64,000 nucleotides of DNA. Origin: Herbiconiux sp. A18JL235. Lineage in GTDB: Bacteria; Actinomycetota; Actinomycetes; Actinomycetales; Microbacteriaceae. Position 1 is the stretch's first letter. Every line of letters starts with the position of its first letter. The stretch covers positions 1,736,001-1,800,000 of the forward strand of contig NZ_CP162511.1 in the NCBI RefSeq assembly GCF_040939305.1, in the 5' to 3' direction. Both the position numbers and the translations under genes were made by a program. A model generated the notes under the pieces. The model had not been told where the DNA came from. It ran no database searches and saw only the letters and a list, made by a program, of their open reading frames with translations. Below are positions 25,435 through 34,260 of this stretch, piece after piece.

Positions 25435-26220
25435 TCAGTGCGCCGTCCATCCCCCGTCCATGGTGTGGCTCGATCCCGTCACCATGCCCGCCGCGGGCGA
25501 CGCCAGCCAGCCGATGAGCGACGCCACTTCCTCGGGCTCGACCAGCCGCTTCACCGCGCTCTCGGCGAGCAGCACGCGCTCGAGCACCTCCTGCGGCGGA
25601 ATGCCGTGCAGCGCCGACTGCTGCTCGATCTGCTGCTCGACCAAGGCGGTGCGCACGTAGCCCGGGTTCACGCAGCAGCTCGTCACCCCGTGCGGCCCTC
25701 CCTCGAGGGCGACGACCTTCGAGAACCCTTCGAGGCCGTGCTTGGCGGCGACGTAGGCGCTCTTGAACGGCGACGCGCGCAGCCCGTGCACCGAGGAGAC
25801 GTTGATGACCCGGCCGAAACCGCGCTCGTACATGCCGGGCAGCGCTGCCCGCACGAGCAGGAAGGGCGCCTCGAGCATCACCGCGAGGATGCGCCGGTAC
25901 TCCTCCCGGCCGAACTCGGCGATGGGAGCGACGTGCTGCAGTCCGGCGTTGTTGACGAGGATGTCGACGTCGCCGAGTCGCTCCTGCAACGCGTCGTCGG
26001 CGAACGCGGGCGCGTCGAGCTCCGCCAGGTCGATCTCCCACGACGAGCCCTCGAGCTCGTCGGCCAGCCGTGCCGCCGCCTCACCGTCACGGTCGGCGAC
26101 CACGACCCGGGCGCCGAGACCGGCGAGCTCGCGTGCCGCGGCGGCGCCGATGCCGCCCGCGCCGCCCGTGACGAGGGCGGTGCGCCCCCGGAGCGTCAGG
26201 GAGCGCTCCGGGGCGGTCAT
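25435..26220 (-). CDS. 3-hydroxybutyrate dehydrogenase (SDR)
   Basis: 261 residues, classical SDR: TGGAGGIG cofactor motif, NNAGLQHV, and catalytic S...YVAAK. The stretches HGLRASPFKSAYVAAKHGL, NPGYVRTALVEQQI and the C-terminal DGGWTAH are hallmarks of D-3-hydroxybutyrate dehydrogenase, which oxidises 3-hydroxybutyrate to acetoacetate with NAD. It overlaps the MFS gene by an ATGA and so shares its transcript. In the 139-bp gap downstream there is only a GC-rich stretch with a GTGCGCAC palindrome near its end. Confidence 0.85.
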   Translation of the reverse strand: MTAPERSLTLRGRTALVTGGAGGIGAAAARELAGLGARVVVADRDGEAAARLADELEGSSWEIDLAELDAPAFADDALQERLGDVDILVNNAGLQHVAPIAEFGREEYRRILAVMLEAPFLLVRAALPGMYERGFGRVINVSSVHGLRASPFKSAYVAAKHGLEGFSKVVALEGGPHGVTSCCVNPGYVRTALVEQQIEQQSALHGIPPQEVLERVLLAESAVKRLVEPEEVASLIGWLASPAAGMVTGSSHTMDGGWTAH

Positions 26221-27641
26221 GCCCGCGACCCGCGCGAGCCCTGCACGCCTCGCGGTGTCGTCCCTCGCTGGGCTGCGAAGCGGATGGCGTCGGCCTCGTC
26301 GATGGCCCGGAGCGATGCGCCCTTCGTCTCGCGCAGCGTCAGCACGGTGACCGCGGTGACCGCACAGGCCGCGACCAGGTAGAGCGCCACCGGCAGCCAG
26401 GCCTGGTACTGCTGCAGCAGCGCCGAGGCGATGATGGGGGCCAGGGAGCCCGCCACGATGGAGGTGACCTGGTAGCCGAGCGACACCCCCGAGTAGCGCA
26501 TGCGCGTGGGGAACATCTCCGACATGATCGCCGGCTGCCCGGCGTACATGAGCGCGTGGAAGCACAGGCCGATGGTCACCGCGAGCACGATCAGCACCGG
26601 GTTCAGCGTGTCGAACATCGGGAAGGCGAAGAAGGCCCAGGTGGCGCCGAGCACGGCGCCGGCGAAGTAGACGGGCTTCCGGCCGATGCGGTCGGACAGC
26701 CGACCCACGAGCGGGATGACGGCGAAATGCACGGCGTGGGCGATGAGCAGAGCGAGCAGCAGCTGGCTCGTGGCGTACTCGTGCACCGTGGTGAGGTAGA
26801 CGATCGAGAAGCTCACGATGAGGTAGTAGAGGATGTTCTCGGCGAAGCGCAGCCCCATCGCCTTCAACACACCCTTCGGGTAGCGGCGCAGCACCTCGAA
26901 CACGCCGCACGAGCCCGCCTTCTCCTCCTCCATCTCGGCACGCGCCTCGACGAAGATGGGGGCCTCGTTCACGTGGGTGCGGATGTAGTAGCCGACGAGC
27001 ACGATCACCGCCGAGATCCAGAACGCGATGCGCCAGCCCCAGCCGAGGAACTGGTCGGAAGGCAGGGCGGTCGAGAGGATGAGCAGCACCAGGGTGGCCA
27101 GTAGGTTGCCCACCGGCACCGCAGCCTGCGGCCAGCTGGCCCAGAAACCGCGCGAGCGGTCCGGGCTCTGCTCGGCGACGAGGAGCACGGCCCCGCCCCA
27201 CTCGCCGCCGAGCGCGAAGCCCTGCAGGAAGCGCAACGCCACGAGCAGTGCAGGCGCCCAGTAGCCGATGGTGTCGAATCCGGGCAAGCAGCCGATGAGG
27301 AAGGTGGCGACGCCGATGAGCACGATCGTCACCTGGAGGGTGTGCTTGCGGCCGAGGCGGTCTCCGATCTGCCCGAACACGATTCCACCGAGCGGTCGGG
27401 CGACGAAGCCCACGGCGTAGGTGAGGAAGGCGGCGATGATGCCGTCGAGCTTCGTGCCGGCGTTGGGGAAGAACACGGTGCCGAAGACGAGGCTGGCCGC
27501 GGTGGCGTAGAGGAAGAACTCGTACCACTCGACGACAGTGCCGACCATCGACGCGGCGACGACCTTCTTCAGACCGGTCGGGGCGGGGGCGCGACCTCGG
27601 TCGGCGGGGGCTGTTCGGGTGGCAGTGGGATTGACGCTCAC
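26217..27641 (-). CDS. MFS transporter, metabolite:H+ symporter type
   Basis: 474 residues with 12 transmembrane helices. GTVVEWYEFFLYATAA, RPLGGIVFGQIGDRLGRK and FLQGFALGGEWGGA are typical of the ShiA/ProP/KgtP symporter group. The partner dehydrogenase suggests import of 3-hydroxybutyrate or a similar hydroxy acid. GTG 27641 is chosen because AAGGAG lies five bases upstream. Divergent LysR gene; likely substrate-induced. Confidence 0.87.
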   Translation of the reverse strand: MSVNPTATRTAPADRGRAPAPTGLKKVVAASMVGTVVEWYEFFLYATAASLVFGTVFFPNAGTKLDGIIAAFLTYAVGFVARPLGGIVFGQIGDRLGRKHTLQVTIVLIGVATFLIGCLPGFDTIGYWAPALLVALRFLQGFALGGEWGGAVLLVAEQSPDRSRGFWASWPQAAVPVGNLLATLVLLILSTALPSDQFLGWGWRIAFWISAVIVLVGYYIRTHVNEAPIFVEARAEMEEEKAGSCGVFEVLRRYPKGVLKAMGLRFAENILYYLIVSFSIVYLTTVHEYATSQLLLALLIAHAVHFAVIPLVGRLSDRIGRKPVYFAGAVLGATWAFFAFPMFDTLNPVLIVLAVTIGLCFHALMYAGQPAIMSEMFPTRMRYSGVSLGYQVTSIVAGSLAPIIASALLQQYQAWLPVALYLVAACAVTAVTVLTLRETKGASLRAIDEADAIRFAAQRGTTPRGVQGSRGSRA

Positions 27642-27729
27642 GGTGACTCCTTGCTGGTCGTCGTTGACTGCAACGAGTATTCGTGCACACCTCCAGGCGA
27701 GCAATGGTCAATTCCGAACAGCAGATGTG

Positions 27730-27742
27730 CATAATTGCAGAT
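27730..27742 (+). promoter_or_regulatory. -10 box CATAAT of the LysR gene (leaderless type)
   Basis: CATAAT is seven bases before GTG 27743. The shared 101-bp intergenic region (27642-27742) should contain the LysR sites; no perfect T-N11-A dyad stood out. Confidence 0.45.
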
Positions 27743-28639
27743 GTGAAGCCCGACCCGCAGGATCTGCTCGTGCTGCTCGCCGTGTCGCGCACCGGGCGGT
27801 TCACCTCCGCAGCCGACGCCCTGGGCCAGAACCACACCACGGTCTCACGGCGCATCGCGAGCCTCGAGCGCGCCCTCGGCGGGCGCGTGCTCTCCCGCGC
27901 CGCAGGCGGCTGGGAGCTCACCGAGCTGGGCCGGCGAGCGGTGCGCGCCGCCGAGGAGGTGGAGGAGGCGGTCGGCTCGCTCGACTCGGAGGCCGCCACG
28001 CCGAGCCTGTCGGGCGTGGTGCGCATGTCGGCGACCGACGGCTTCAGCGCCCTCATCGCCGCGCCGGCGGTCGCCGCCCTGCAGCGCGAGCATCCGCAGC
28101 TGAGGGTCGAGATCGTCACCGTCACCCGGCGCGCCCTGCAGCAGCGCTCCGGGCTCGACATCGAGGTGGTGGTCGGCCGTCCCCAGGTGCACCGGGCCGA
28201 GGCCCTGCTGCTCGGCGAGTACGTTCTCGGCATGTACGCCTGCCGTGAATACCTCGACCGCCACGGGGAGCCGCTCTCGCTCGACGAGCTGGCCGGGCAT
28301 CCGCTGGTCTACTTCATCGACTCCATGCTGCAGGTCGACGACCTCGACGCACCCCGCCGGCTGGTTCCCGCCATGCGTGATTCGCTCAGCTCGACGAACG
28401 TGTTCGTGCACGTCGAGGCCACGCGCGCGGGAGCAGGCATCGGCTTCCTGCCCTGCTTCGTCGCCGATCGCCACACCGACCTGGTGCGCGTGCTGCCGCA
28501 GGAGGTCGCCGAGGTGCTGCCGTACTGGATGGTGCTGCGGCCCGATTCGCTCGCGCAGCCGGCGGTGGCTGCCGTGGTGGAGGCGGTGCGCCGCCGCACC
28601 CGGGAGATGGCGGGGGAGCTGCGCGGCGGCGTGGGCTGA
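27743..28639 (+). CDS. LysR-family transcriptional regulator
   Basis: 298 residues, normal length. The N-terminal winged helix is clear (LLAVSRTGRFTSAADALGQNHTTVSRRIASLERALG). The rest is a periplasmic-binding-like effector domain. GTG 27743 is chosen over GTG 27683 because it gives the usual LysR N-terminus and fits the -10 box. It is divergent from the MFS/dehydrogenase pair, which it probably controls in response to their substrate. Confidence 0.88.
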   Translation: MKPDPQDLLVLLAVSRTGRFTSAADALGQNHTTVSRRIASLERALGGRVLSRAAGGWELTELGRRAVRAAEEVEEAVGSLDSEAATPSLSGVVRMSATDGFSALIAAPAVAALQREHPQLRVEIVTVTRRALQQRSGLDIEVVVGRPQVHRAEALLLGEYVLGMYACREYLDRHGEPLSLDELAGHPLVYFIDSMLQVDDLDAPRRLVPAMRDSLSSTNVFVHVEATRAGAGIGFLPCFVADRHTDLVRVLPQEVAEVLPYWMVLRPDSLAQPAVAAVVEAVRRRTREMAGELRGGVG

Positions 28640-28657
28640 TCCCGTCGGCCGATTGCG

Positions 28658-29317
28658 TCAGCCCCGCTGGGCCTCGGCCCTGGTCTCGCCGATCAGATCG
28701 AGCACCTCGGCGGGCGTCTCCGCGGTCACCGTGGGCCGCCACTGCTTCGCCCACCGGGCGCCGTGCGACACCCAGCCCGTGCTGAGGCCGAGTGCCCGGC
28801 CGCCCTGGATGTCGTTGACGACGTCGTCGCCCACCATCCAGGTCTCCGGATGCGCGCCCCCGGCGAGCTCGAACGCCGCATCGAAGATTCCGCGCTCCGG
28901 CTTCTTCACGCCGACCGCTTCGGAGATGACGGTGCCGAGCATCCACTCGTCGACGCCGGTGCGCCTGATCTTGCGGGTCTGCTGCTCGACCGGACCGTTC
29001 GAGACGATGACGAGCACCACGCCGGAATCGGCGAGCCGGTGCAGGCGTTCCGCGACTCCGTCGTAGACCTCGATGGTGTCGACGTGCTCGTACACCAGTC
29101 TTTCGACGAGCTCCGTCGGCTCGACGTCGAGCTGCCAGTGCCCGACGATCGCAGCGGCGAGCTCGGCGCGCGGCGTGTGCCCGTTGCGGTCGGCGCCGAC
29201 GATCCACGAGACGGCATCCTCGCCGAGCGCGTACTCGCCCGCGAAATGCTCCGCCCAGCGCACGAACGCTCCGGCCCGGTCGAGCAGGGTGTTGTCGAGG
29301 TCGACGAGGAGCAGCAC
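28658..29317 (-). CDS. HAD-superfamily hydrolase
   Basis: 219 residues. HAD motifs are seen in order: I, LLVDLDNTLL (nucleophile Asp); II, VIVSNGP; III, Lys in VGVKKPERGIF; IV, MVGDDVVNDIQGG. The alpha-helical cap lies between I and II, as in YjjG/pyrimidine nucleotidase-like phosphatases. Substrate unknown. GTG 29317 follows TACACT by six bases, so the mRNA is probably leaderless. Confidence 0.87.
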   Translation of the reverse strand: MLLLVDLDNTLLDRAGAFVRWAEHFAGEYALGEDAVSWIVGADRNGHTPRAELAAAIVGHWQLDVEPTELVERLVYEHVDTIEVYDGVAERLHRLADSGVVLVIVSNGPVEQQTRKIRRTGVDEWMLGTVISEAVGVKKPERGIFDAAFELAGGAHPETWMVGDDVVNDIQGGRALGLSTGWVSHGARWAKQWRPTVTAETPAEVLDLIGETRAEAQRG

Positions 29318-29329
29318 CCTCCGAGTGTA
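29318..29329 (-). promoter_or_regulatory. Leaderless-type -10 box (TACACT + 6 nt), HAD gene
   Basis: TACACT on the minus strand sits six bases before GTG 29317. The intervening CGGAGG could also act as a Shine-Dalgarno touching the start. Confidence 0.6.
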
Positions 29330-29398
29330 GGCGCGGCTGGCGACCCCGCGGGCGGTCCGGGCCGGCCCTCGCGCCGCGCTCCGATAGGCTCGGGAGGG

Positions 29399-29851
29399 AT
29401 GACTCCCCGCACCGTCTTCCGCATCGCGTCAGTCGCCGAAGCCGTCACCTGGACCGCGCTCATCGCCGCGATGGTCGCCCGGTACGTGTTCGCGGCCGAG
29501 GTTCCGTTCTTCTTCGCCGTCGGTCTCGCCCACGGCGTCGTGTTCATCGCCTTCGTCGCCGTGTGCGTCGTGGTCGGACTCAATCAGCGCTGGGCCTGGT
29601 GGGCCATCGTGCTCTCCGCGCTGGCCGCGGTGCCGCCCTACGGCACCGTCGTCGCCGACGTCGTGCTCGAGCGGCGGGGGCGCCTCGAGGGCGCCTGGCG
29701 GCTGGAGCCGGGCGACGACCCGCGCGACGCACACCCGATCGACAGGATGCTGCGCTGGTTCCTCGCCCGGCCGTGGCTGTTCGCCGCCGCCCTCGTCGTG
29801 GTGGTGGCGCTGCTCACGGTGGTCGCTCTGGTGGCGGGCCCGCCGGTCTGA
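29399..29851 (+). CDS. DUF3817-type integral membrane protein
   Basis: 150 residues. Three or four helices are seen at the N-terminus (FRIASVAEAVTWTALIAAMVARYV, then GLAHGVVFIAFVAVCVVV and WAIVLSALAAVPPYGTVV), a cytoplasmic stretch with DPRDAHPIDRMLRWFLARP, and a final helix. This is the DUF3817 pattern common in actinobacteria. Function unknown. TAGGCT at 29385-29390 lies eight bases before the ATG, and GGGAGGG touches the start. Confidence 0.7.
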   Translation: MTPRTVFRIASVAEAVTWTALIAAMVARYVFAAEVPFFFAVGLAHGVVFIAFVAVCVVVGLNQRWAWWAIVLSALAAVPPYGTVVADVVLERRGRLEGAWRLEPGDDPRDAHPIDRMLRWFLARPWLFAAALVVVVALLTVVALVAGPPV

Positions 29852-29961
29852 GCCGAGGGGCACCGCGCGTTCGCGGCGCGCCAGGTCGGCGCACGCCGCG
29901 GAGGCGCGCACGGCTGCCGTCGAGGGCACACCGAGCCGAGCGACTCGCGCCCACGCGCCTC

Positions 29962-31251
29962 TCAGGCGGCGCCGGCGAAGAACTCCCGCGCCACCGCCCC
30001 GAGCGCGACCAGGTCGTCGACGTGCGCGAGCTCGCGGGCCGAGTGCATCGAGAGCAGGGGCACCCCCACGTCGACCGTGCGGAGCCCGAGGCGCGTCGCC
30101 GTCAGCGGACCGATGGTCGACCCGCACGGCACCGTGTTGTTCGACACGAACTCCTGGGCGCGCACCCCCGCGGCCTCGGTGAGCCGTCGCCAGAGCGCAG
30201 CTCCGTGGGCGTCGGTGGCGTAGCGCTGGTTCGCGTTGATCTTGAGCATCGGCCCGTCGCCCGCCACCGGATGGTTCACGGGGTCGTGCTTCTCGGGGTA
30301 GTTCGGGTGCACCGAGTGCCCTGCGTCGCTCGACAGGCACCACGACGCTGCGAAGGCCCGGGCCCTGGTGGCCGGCGTGCCCCCGAGGGCGGCAGTGATG
30401 CGTGCCGTGACGTCGTCGAGCAGCGGGCCGCTGGCCCCCGAGCGCGACTCGGAGCCGAGTTCCTCGTGGTCGAAGGCGGCGAGCATCGAGATGTGGCCGG
30501 CACGCGCATCCGGCCGCCCCGTCGACTCGATGAGGGCGGTGACGCCCGCGTGCACCGAGCTGAGGTTGTCGAGCCTGCCCGAGGCGAAGAGCGCCCGGTC
30601 GAGACCGAAGCGCGCGGGGGAGGCGGTGTCGGCGGTGACGATGTCGAACCCCGCGATCTCGTCGCCGCTCGTGAGCCCGGCGAGCCCGGCGAGGATGCCC
30701 ACGAGGTCGGCGTCGCCCCGGTCGCCCACGCCGAACACGGGCATGGTGTGGCGCTGCCGGTCGAGGGTGAGGCCCGCGTTCGCATCGCGGTCGAGATGGA
30801 TGGCCAGTTGCGGGATGCGCAGGAACGGCCCCGTGCGCACCAGGATCTCCTCGCCTGCGACCGTCACCACGCGACCCGCGAGTTCCAGTTCGCGGTCGAG
30901 CCAGGAGTTCAGCAGCGGGCCGCCGTAGACCTCGACCCCGGCCTGCAGCCAGCCCTGCGCCGCGACCGTGGGTTGCGGCTTCAGCTTGAAGCCGGGTGAG
31001 TCGGTGTGGGCACCGAGGATGCGGAAAGGCGCCGACGCATCGGCGCCCTCCGGCACCACCCAGGCCAGCACCGCTCCGTCGCGCACGACGAGGTACCTGC
31101 CCGTCGCCCCCGCCCAGTCGGCGCTCTCGTCGAGCTGCTCGAAGCCCGCCGCGCGGAGCCTTCGCGCCACCTCGGCAGCCGCATGGTACGACGACGGCGA
31201 TGCCGTGACGAAGGAGGCGAGATCGTCGATGTAAGCGGTGCTGTCGGCCAT
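29962..31251 (-). CDS. M18-family aminopeptidase
   Basis: 429 residues, normal for M18. Metal-site segments are GAHTDSPGFKLKP, GRLDNLSS, FDHEELGSES, SSDAGHSVHPNY and MHSARELAHV. The co-catalytic zinc enzyme releases N-terminal, often acidic, residues from peptides in the cytosol. ATG 31251 gives the expected N-terminus (YIDDLASFVTASPSSYH) and is chosen over ATG 31341. A G-rich stretch abuts the start. The 110-bp gap downstream (29852-29961) shows nothing recognisable. Confidence 0.9.
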   Translation of the reverse strand: MADSTAYIDDLASFVTASPSSYHAAAEVARRLRAAGFEQLDESADWAGATGRYLVVRDGAVLAWVVPEGADASAPFRILGAHTDSPGFKLKPQPTVAAQGWLQAGVEVYGGPLLNSWLDRELELAGRVVTVAGEEILVRTGPFLRIPQLAIHLDRDANAGLTLDRQRHTMPVFGVGDRGDADLVGILAGLAGLTSGDEIAGFDIVTADTASPARFGLDRALFASGRLDNLSSVHAGVTALIESTGRPDARAGHISMLAAFDHEELGSESRSGASGPLLDDVTARITAALGGTPATRARAFAASWCLSSDAGHSVHPNYPEKHDPVNHPVAGDGPMLKINANQRYATDAHGAALWRRLTEAAGVRAQEFVSNNTVPCGSTIGPLTATRLGLRTVDVGVPLLSMHSARELAHVDDLVALGAVAREFFAGAA

Positions 31252-31373
31252 TCCCCCATCCAACCACCGGCCTTCGTCCAGGAGCGAGCCCGCTCCGAGC
31301 GTGCGGTCATCTTCGTGCCGTAGAGTCACCGCCGACGTCATATTCCGTCGGGGCTATTGGAGTGGGGGAGCGG

Positions 31374-31811
31374 ATGCGCAGACCGGGTTCGACGACGGTG
31401 GTCGCCTGTCTTGTCGTGACGGCCGGCATCCTCCTCGCCGGGTGCTCGGCACAGCCCACCGACGCTCTCTCGAAACTCGCCCACCTCGCGGCGGGCGACC
31501 ACCCTGGCTCCGCGCTCCTTCCGCCTGTGGTGTCAGGGGTCGACGGAGGGATCGTCGACTCGTCGCTGCGCCGCCTCACCGAGCACGACGGTACCTCGTT
31601 CTGGGTGGGAGTGACGAAGGACGATCGGGTCTGCTTCATCGCGGAGGCGGGCGACACGCAGGCCGAGTGCGTCGAGGCGGAGCGCTTCGGCGCCCGCGGG
31701 GCGACGCTCGAGGTGGGGGAGCCGGGCCAGCGCTTCTGGCTGCACACCGAGTACATGACGGTGGGTGCGGGCTGGACCTCGATCGCACCGAACATCGCGG
31801 TGCGCGAGTGA
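31374..31811 (+). CDS. Small lipoprotein, unknown function
   Basis: 145 residues. The lipobox is ILLAGC, so the mature protein would be diacylated at Cys and held on the outer face of the membrane. The mature region (GTSFWVGVTKDDRVCFIAEAG) is probably a small beta domain with two further cysteines. ATG 31374 is preceded by GGGGGAG; GTG 31362 is an alternative. It is divergent from the aminopeptidase. Confidence 0.72.
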   Translation: MRRPGSTTVVACLVVTAGILLAGCSAQPTDALSKLAHLAAGDHPGSALLPPVVSGVDGGIVDSSLRRLTEHDGTSFWVGVTKDDRVCFIAEAGDTQAECVEAERFGARGATLEVGEPGQRFWLHTEYMTVGAGWTSIAPNIAVRE

Positions 31812-31874
31812 CGCGAGCCGATGAGCGCGCCACTCACGGGTGACGCCAGGCCGACGCCGCGCGCCCCGATCGGG

Positions 31875-31886
31875 CAGACTCGTGGC
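31875..31886 (+). promoter_or_regulatory. -10-like CAGACT six bases before the PhzF-family start
   Basis: CAGACT deviates from TANNNT at one position but has the leaderless spacing to ATG 31887. Confidence 0.35.
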
Positions 31887-32612
31887 ATGAGCCCCCAGCA
31901 ACTCGTCGTCGACGTCGTCACCGTGTTCACCGACTCGGAGGGTGGCCACGGCAACCTCCTCGGCATCGTGCGGTCGCCTGCGGCCGCCGGGCGGGAGCAG
32001 GAGATCGCGCGAGTTCTCGGCTACAGCGAGACCGTCTTCGTCGAAGAGCTGCTCGAGACGGGCGCTCCGCACGCCCCCGGGGCGCCTCGGGAGAGGGTGG
32101 CGACCGTGCGCATCTTCACCCCCGCCGAAGAACTGCCCTTCGCCGGGCACCCGAGCGTCGGCGTGTCGTGGTGGCTGGCCGCGGCGGGCACCCCGGTGAC
32201 GCGACTCGCGGTCGGCGCGGGCGACGTACCGGTGCGCGCCGACGGCGACATCACCTGGATCGCCGGGCGGGCGGAATGGGCGCCCGAGTTCATCTGGCAC
32301 GAGCTCGCCGACCCGGCCGAGGTCGACCGGCTCGACCCCGCGCAGTTCGCGAGCGGCAAGCACTACGCCTGGGCGTGGGTCGACGAGGAGGCGGGCCACC
32401 TCAGATCGCGGATGTTCGCCCCCGACCTCGGCATCGTCGAAGACGAGGCGACCGGCGCGGCGGCGGTGCGCCTGACCACCCTGCTCGGCCGCGACCTGAT
32501 GATCGACCAGGGGGCCGGTTCGCGCATCCTCACCCGCGTACTCGGTGACGGTCTGGTCGAGGTGGGCGGCCGCACCCGCCCCGTCGAGCCGGTGACGATC
32601 ACCCTCGACTGA
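31887..32612 (+). CDS. PhzF-family isomerase/epimerase-like protein
   Basis: 241 residues. PhzF features: HGNLLGIVR near the N-terminus, GYSETVFV with the catalytic Glu, FTPAEELPFAGHPSVG, and EDEATGAAAVRL in the second half. The two repeated halves fold like diaminopimelate epimerase. It is slightly shorter than PhzF itself (about 278) and its substrate is unknown; phenazine genes are absent. ATG 31887 is preferred over ATG 31821 because it gives the family-like start. Confidence 0.83.
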   Translation: MSPQQLVVDVVTVFTDSEGGHGNLLGIVRSPAAAGREQEIARVLGYSETVFVEELLETGAPHAPGAPRERVATVRIFTPAEELPFAGHPSVGVSWWLAAAGTPVTRLAVGAGDVPVRADGDITWIAGRAEWAPEFIWHELADPAEVDRLDPAQFASGKHYAWAWVDEEAGHLRSRMFAPDLGIVEDEATGAAAVRLTTLLGRDLMIDQGAGSRILTRVLGDGLVEVGGRTRPVEPVTITLD

Positions 32613-32639
32613 GCGGGCGCCGCCACCCTCCGTGCAGGC

Positions 32640-34169
32640 TCAGTGCGCGGAGGTCGGCACCGCCTCGGCCGCGCCGTCGCCCGCATCGTGAGGCTGCTGC
32701 CCGGAGCGACCATGGCCGCTGCGGCGGAACAGCAGCGCCGAGAGCACGGCGCCCACCGCGAAGAACCCGGCTGCCCACCAGTAGGCGGTGGCGTAGCTGT
32801 GCACGGCGGCCTCGGCCATGACCTCTGGCGTGCTCGGCAGGTTCGCTGCCACGTAGTCGGCGGCTGCCGTCGCGGCGAGGGTGTTGAGGAGCGCTGTGCC
32901 GATCGAGCCGCCCACCTGCTGGCTGGTGTTCACCATGGCGGACGCGACCCCGGCGAACTCCCGGTCGACGCCGAGCGTCGCCGTCTGGATCGACGCCGGC
33001 ATGATCGTGCCCATCGCGGTGCCGAGGATCATGAGCGGCGCGAGCAGGTCGGCTGCGTACTGGCTGTCGGGGCCGAGATGCGTGAGGTAGACCATCCCCA
33101 CCACGGCGAGGCTCATGCCGATCGGCACCATCACCTTGGGGCCGAAGCGGGGAACGAAGATGTTCGTGCCGAGCTGCGCGGCGACCACGAGCATGCCGAT
33201 CATGGGCAGGAACGACAGCCCGGTCTGGATGGGCGTGTAGTGCAGCGTCGCCTGCAGGTAGTAGGTGACGAACAGGAAGATGGCGAACATGCCGATGCCG
33301 GCGATGAGCACCGAGCTGTAGGCGGCGCCACGGTTGCGGTCGAGCACGATCGAGAGGGGGAGCAGCGGATGCTCGGCGCGACGCTGCCACAGCACGAACG
33401 CCACGAGCAGCACGACGCTGGCGGCGAGCATGCCCCAGGTCAGCGGGGCGTCCCACCCGTCGGTCTCGGCGTGGGAGAAGCCGAACACCAGGGCGAACAG
33501 GGCGCCCGAGACGAGTACGGTTCCCGGCACGTCGAGCTTCGGGCGCGGGCCGGTGCGGGGCACGTGGCGCACGAACACGACGGCGCCGGCGATCGCGATC
33601 GCCGCGATGACCACGTTGATGTAGAGGTTCCAGCGCCAGTCGAAGCTCTCGGTGAGCACGCCGCCGAGCAGGAGGCCGATCGCGCCGCCGGCCCCGGCGA
33701 TCGCGCCGAACACGCCGAACGCCCGCGCGCGCTCCTTGGGGATGGTGAAGGTGGTGGTGAGCACGGCGAGGGCGGTGGGGGCGAGCAGTGCGCCGAAGAC
33801 GCCCTGCAGGGCGCGGGCGGCGACGAGCGTGCCGAAGCTGTCGGCGGCTCCGCCGAGGGCGGAGGCGGCGGCGAATCCGACCAGGCCGATGATGAAGGCG
33901 CGCTTGCGCCCGATGAGGTCGGAGAGCCGGCCGCCGAGCAGCAGCAGGCTGCCGAAGGCGAGGGAATAGGCCGTGACCACCCATTGGCGGTCGCCGTCGG
34001 AGAAGCCGAGGTCGGCCTGGGCGGAGGGGAGGGCGATGTTCACGACGGTGGCGTCGAGCACCACCATGAGCTGGGCGAGCGCGACGGTGGTGAGGGTGAG
34101 CCAGCGCCGCCGGGACGGGGCGGCGGGCGCGGCGGCGGACGTCGGTGACGTTGCGGTTTCGGATGCCAT
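32640..34169 (-). CDS. MFS drug exporter, DHA2 (14-TM, EmrB/QacA) family
   Basis: 509 residues with about 14 helices. LDATVVNIALPSAQADLG is motif D1 of DHA2 proteins, GRLSDLIGRKRAFIIG is motif A, and GAGGAIGLLLGG is the antiporter motif C. It exports hydrophobic compounds using the proton gradient. It is divergent from a TetR repressor, with an operator-like dyad next to its -10 box, so it is probably induced by its substrates. The start lies six bases after the -10 (leaderless). Confidence 0.9.
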   Translation of the reverse strand: MASETATSPTSAAAPAAPSRRRWLTLTTVALAQLMVVLDATVVNIALPSAQADLGFSDGDRQWVVTAYSLAFGSLLLLGGRLSDLIGRKRAFIIGLVGFAAASALGGAADSFGTLVAARALQGVFGALLAPTALAVLTTTFTIPKERARAFGVFGAIAGAGGAIGLLLGGVLTESFDWRWNLYINVVIAAIAIAGAVVFVRHVPRTGPRPKLDVPGTVLVSGALFALVFGFSHAETDGWDAPLTWGMLAASVVLLVAFVLWQRRAEHPLLPLSIVLDRNRGAAYSSVLIAGIGMFAIFLFVTYYLQATLHYTPIQTGLSFLPMIGMLVVAAQLGTNIFVPRFGPKVMVPIGMSLAVVGMVYLTHLGPDSQYAADLLAPLMILGTAMGTIMPASIQTATLGVDREFAGVASAMVNTSQQVGGSIGTALLNTLAATAAADYVAANLPSTPEVMAEAAVHSYATAYWWAAGFFAVGAVLSALLFRRSGHGRSGQQPHDAGDGAAEAVPTSAH

Positions 34170-34198
34170 GGCAGGACTCTATACGGAACTGACCAGTT
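34170..34198 (-). promoter_or_regulatory. Leaderless promoter of the DHA2 exporter with TetR operator
   Basis: On the minus strand TAGAGT (34176-34181) is six bases before ATG 34169. AACTGACCAGTT (34187-34198), an inverted repeat AACTG/CAGTT with a 2-bp centre, lies just upstream of it and is a likely TetR site. Confidence 0.6.
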
Positions 34199-34230
34199 TC
34201 GGAAACCTTGAGTTTCGATTCAGTCCCGCG

Positions 34231-34254
34231 TATCATCGCAGGGAGGGAAGGAGG
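34231..34254 (+). promoter_or_regulatory. -10 box TATCAT and strong RBS of the TetR gene
   Basis: TATCAT (34231-34236) is followed by GGGAGGGAAGGAGG (34241-34254), six bases before ATG 34261. Confidence 0.55.
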
Positions 34255-34260
34255 CCTGCG

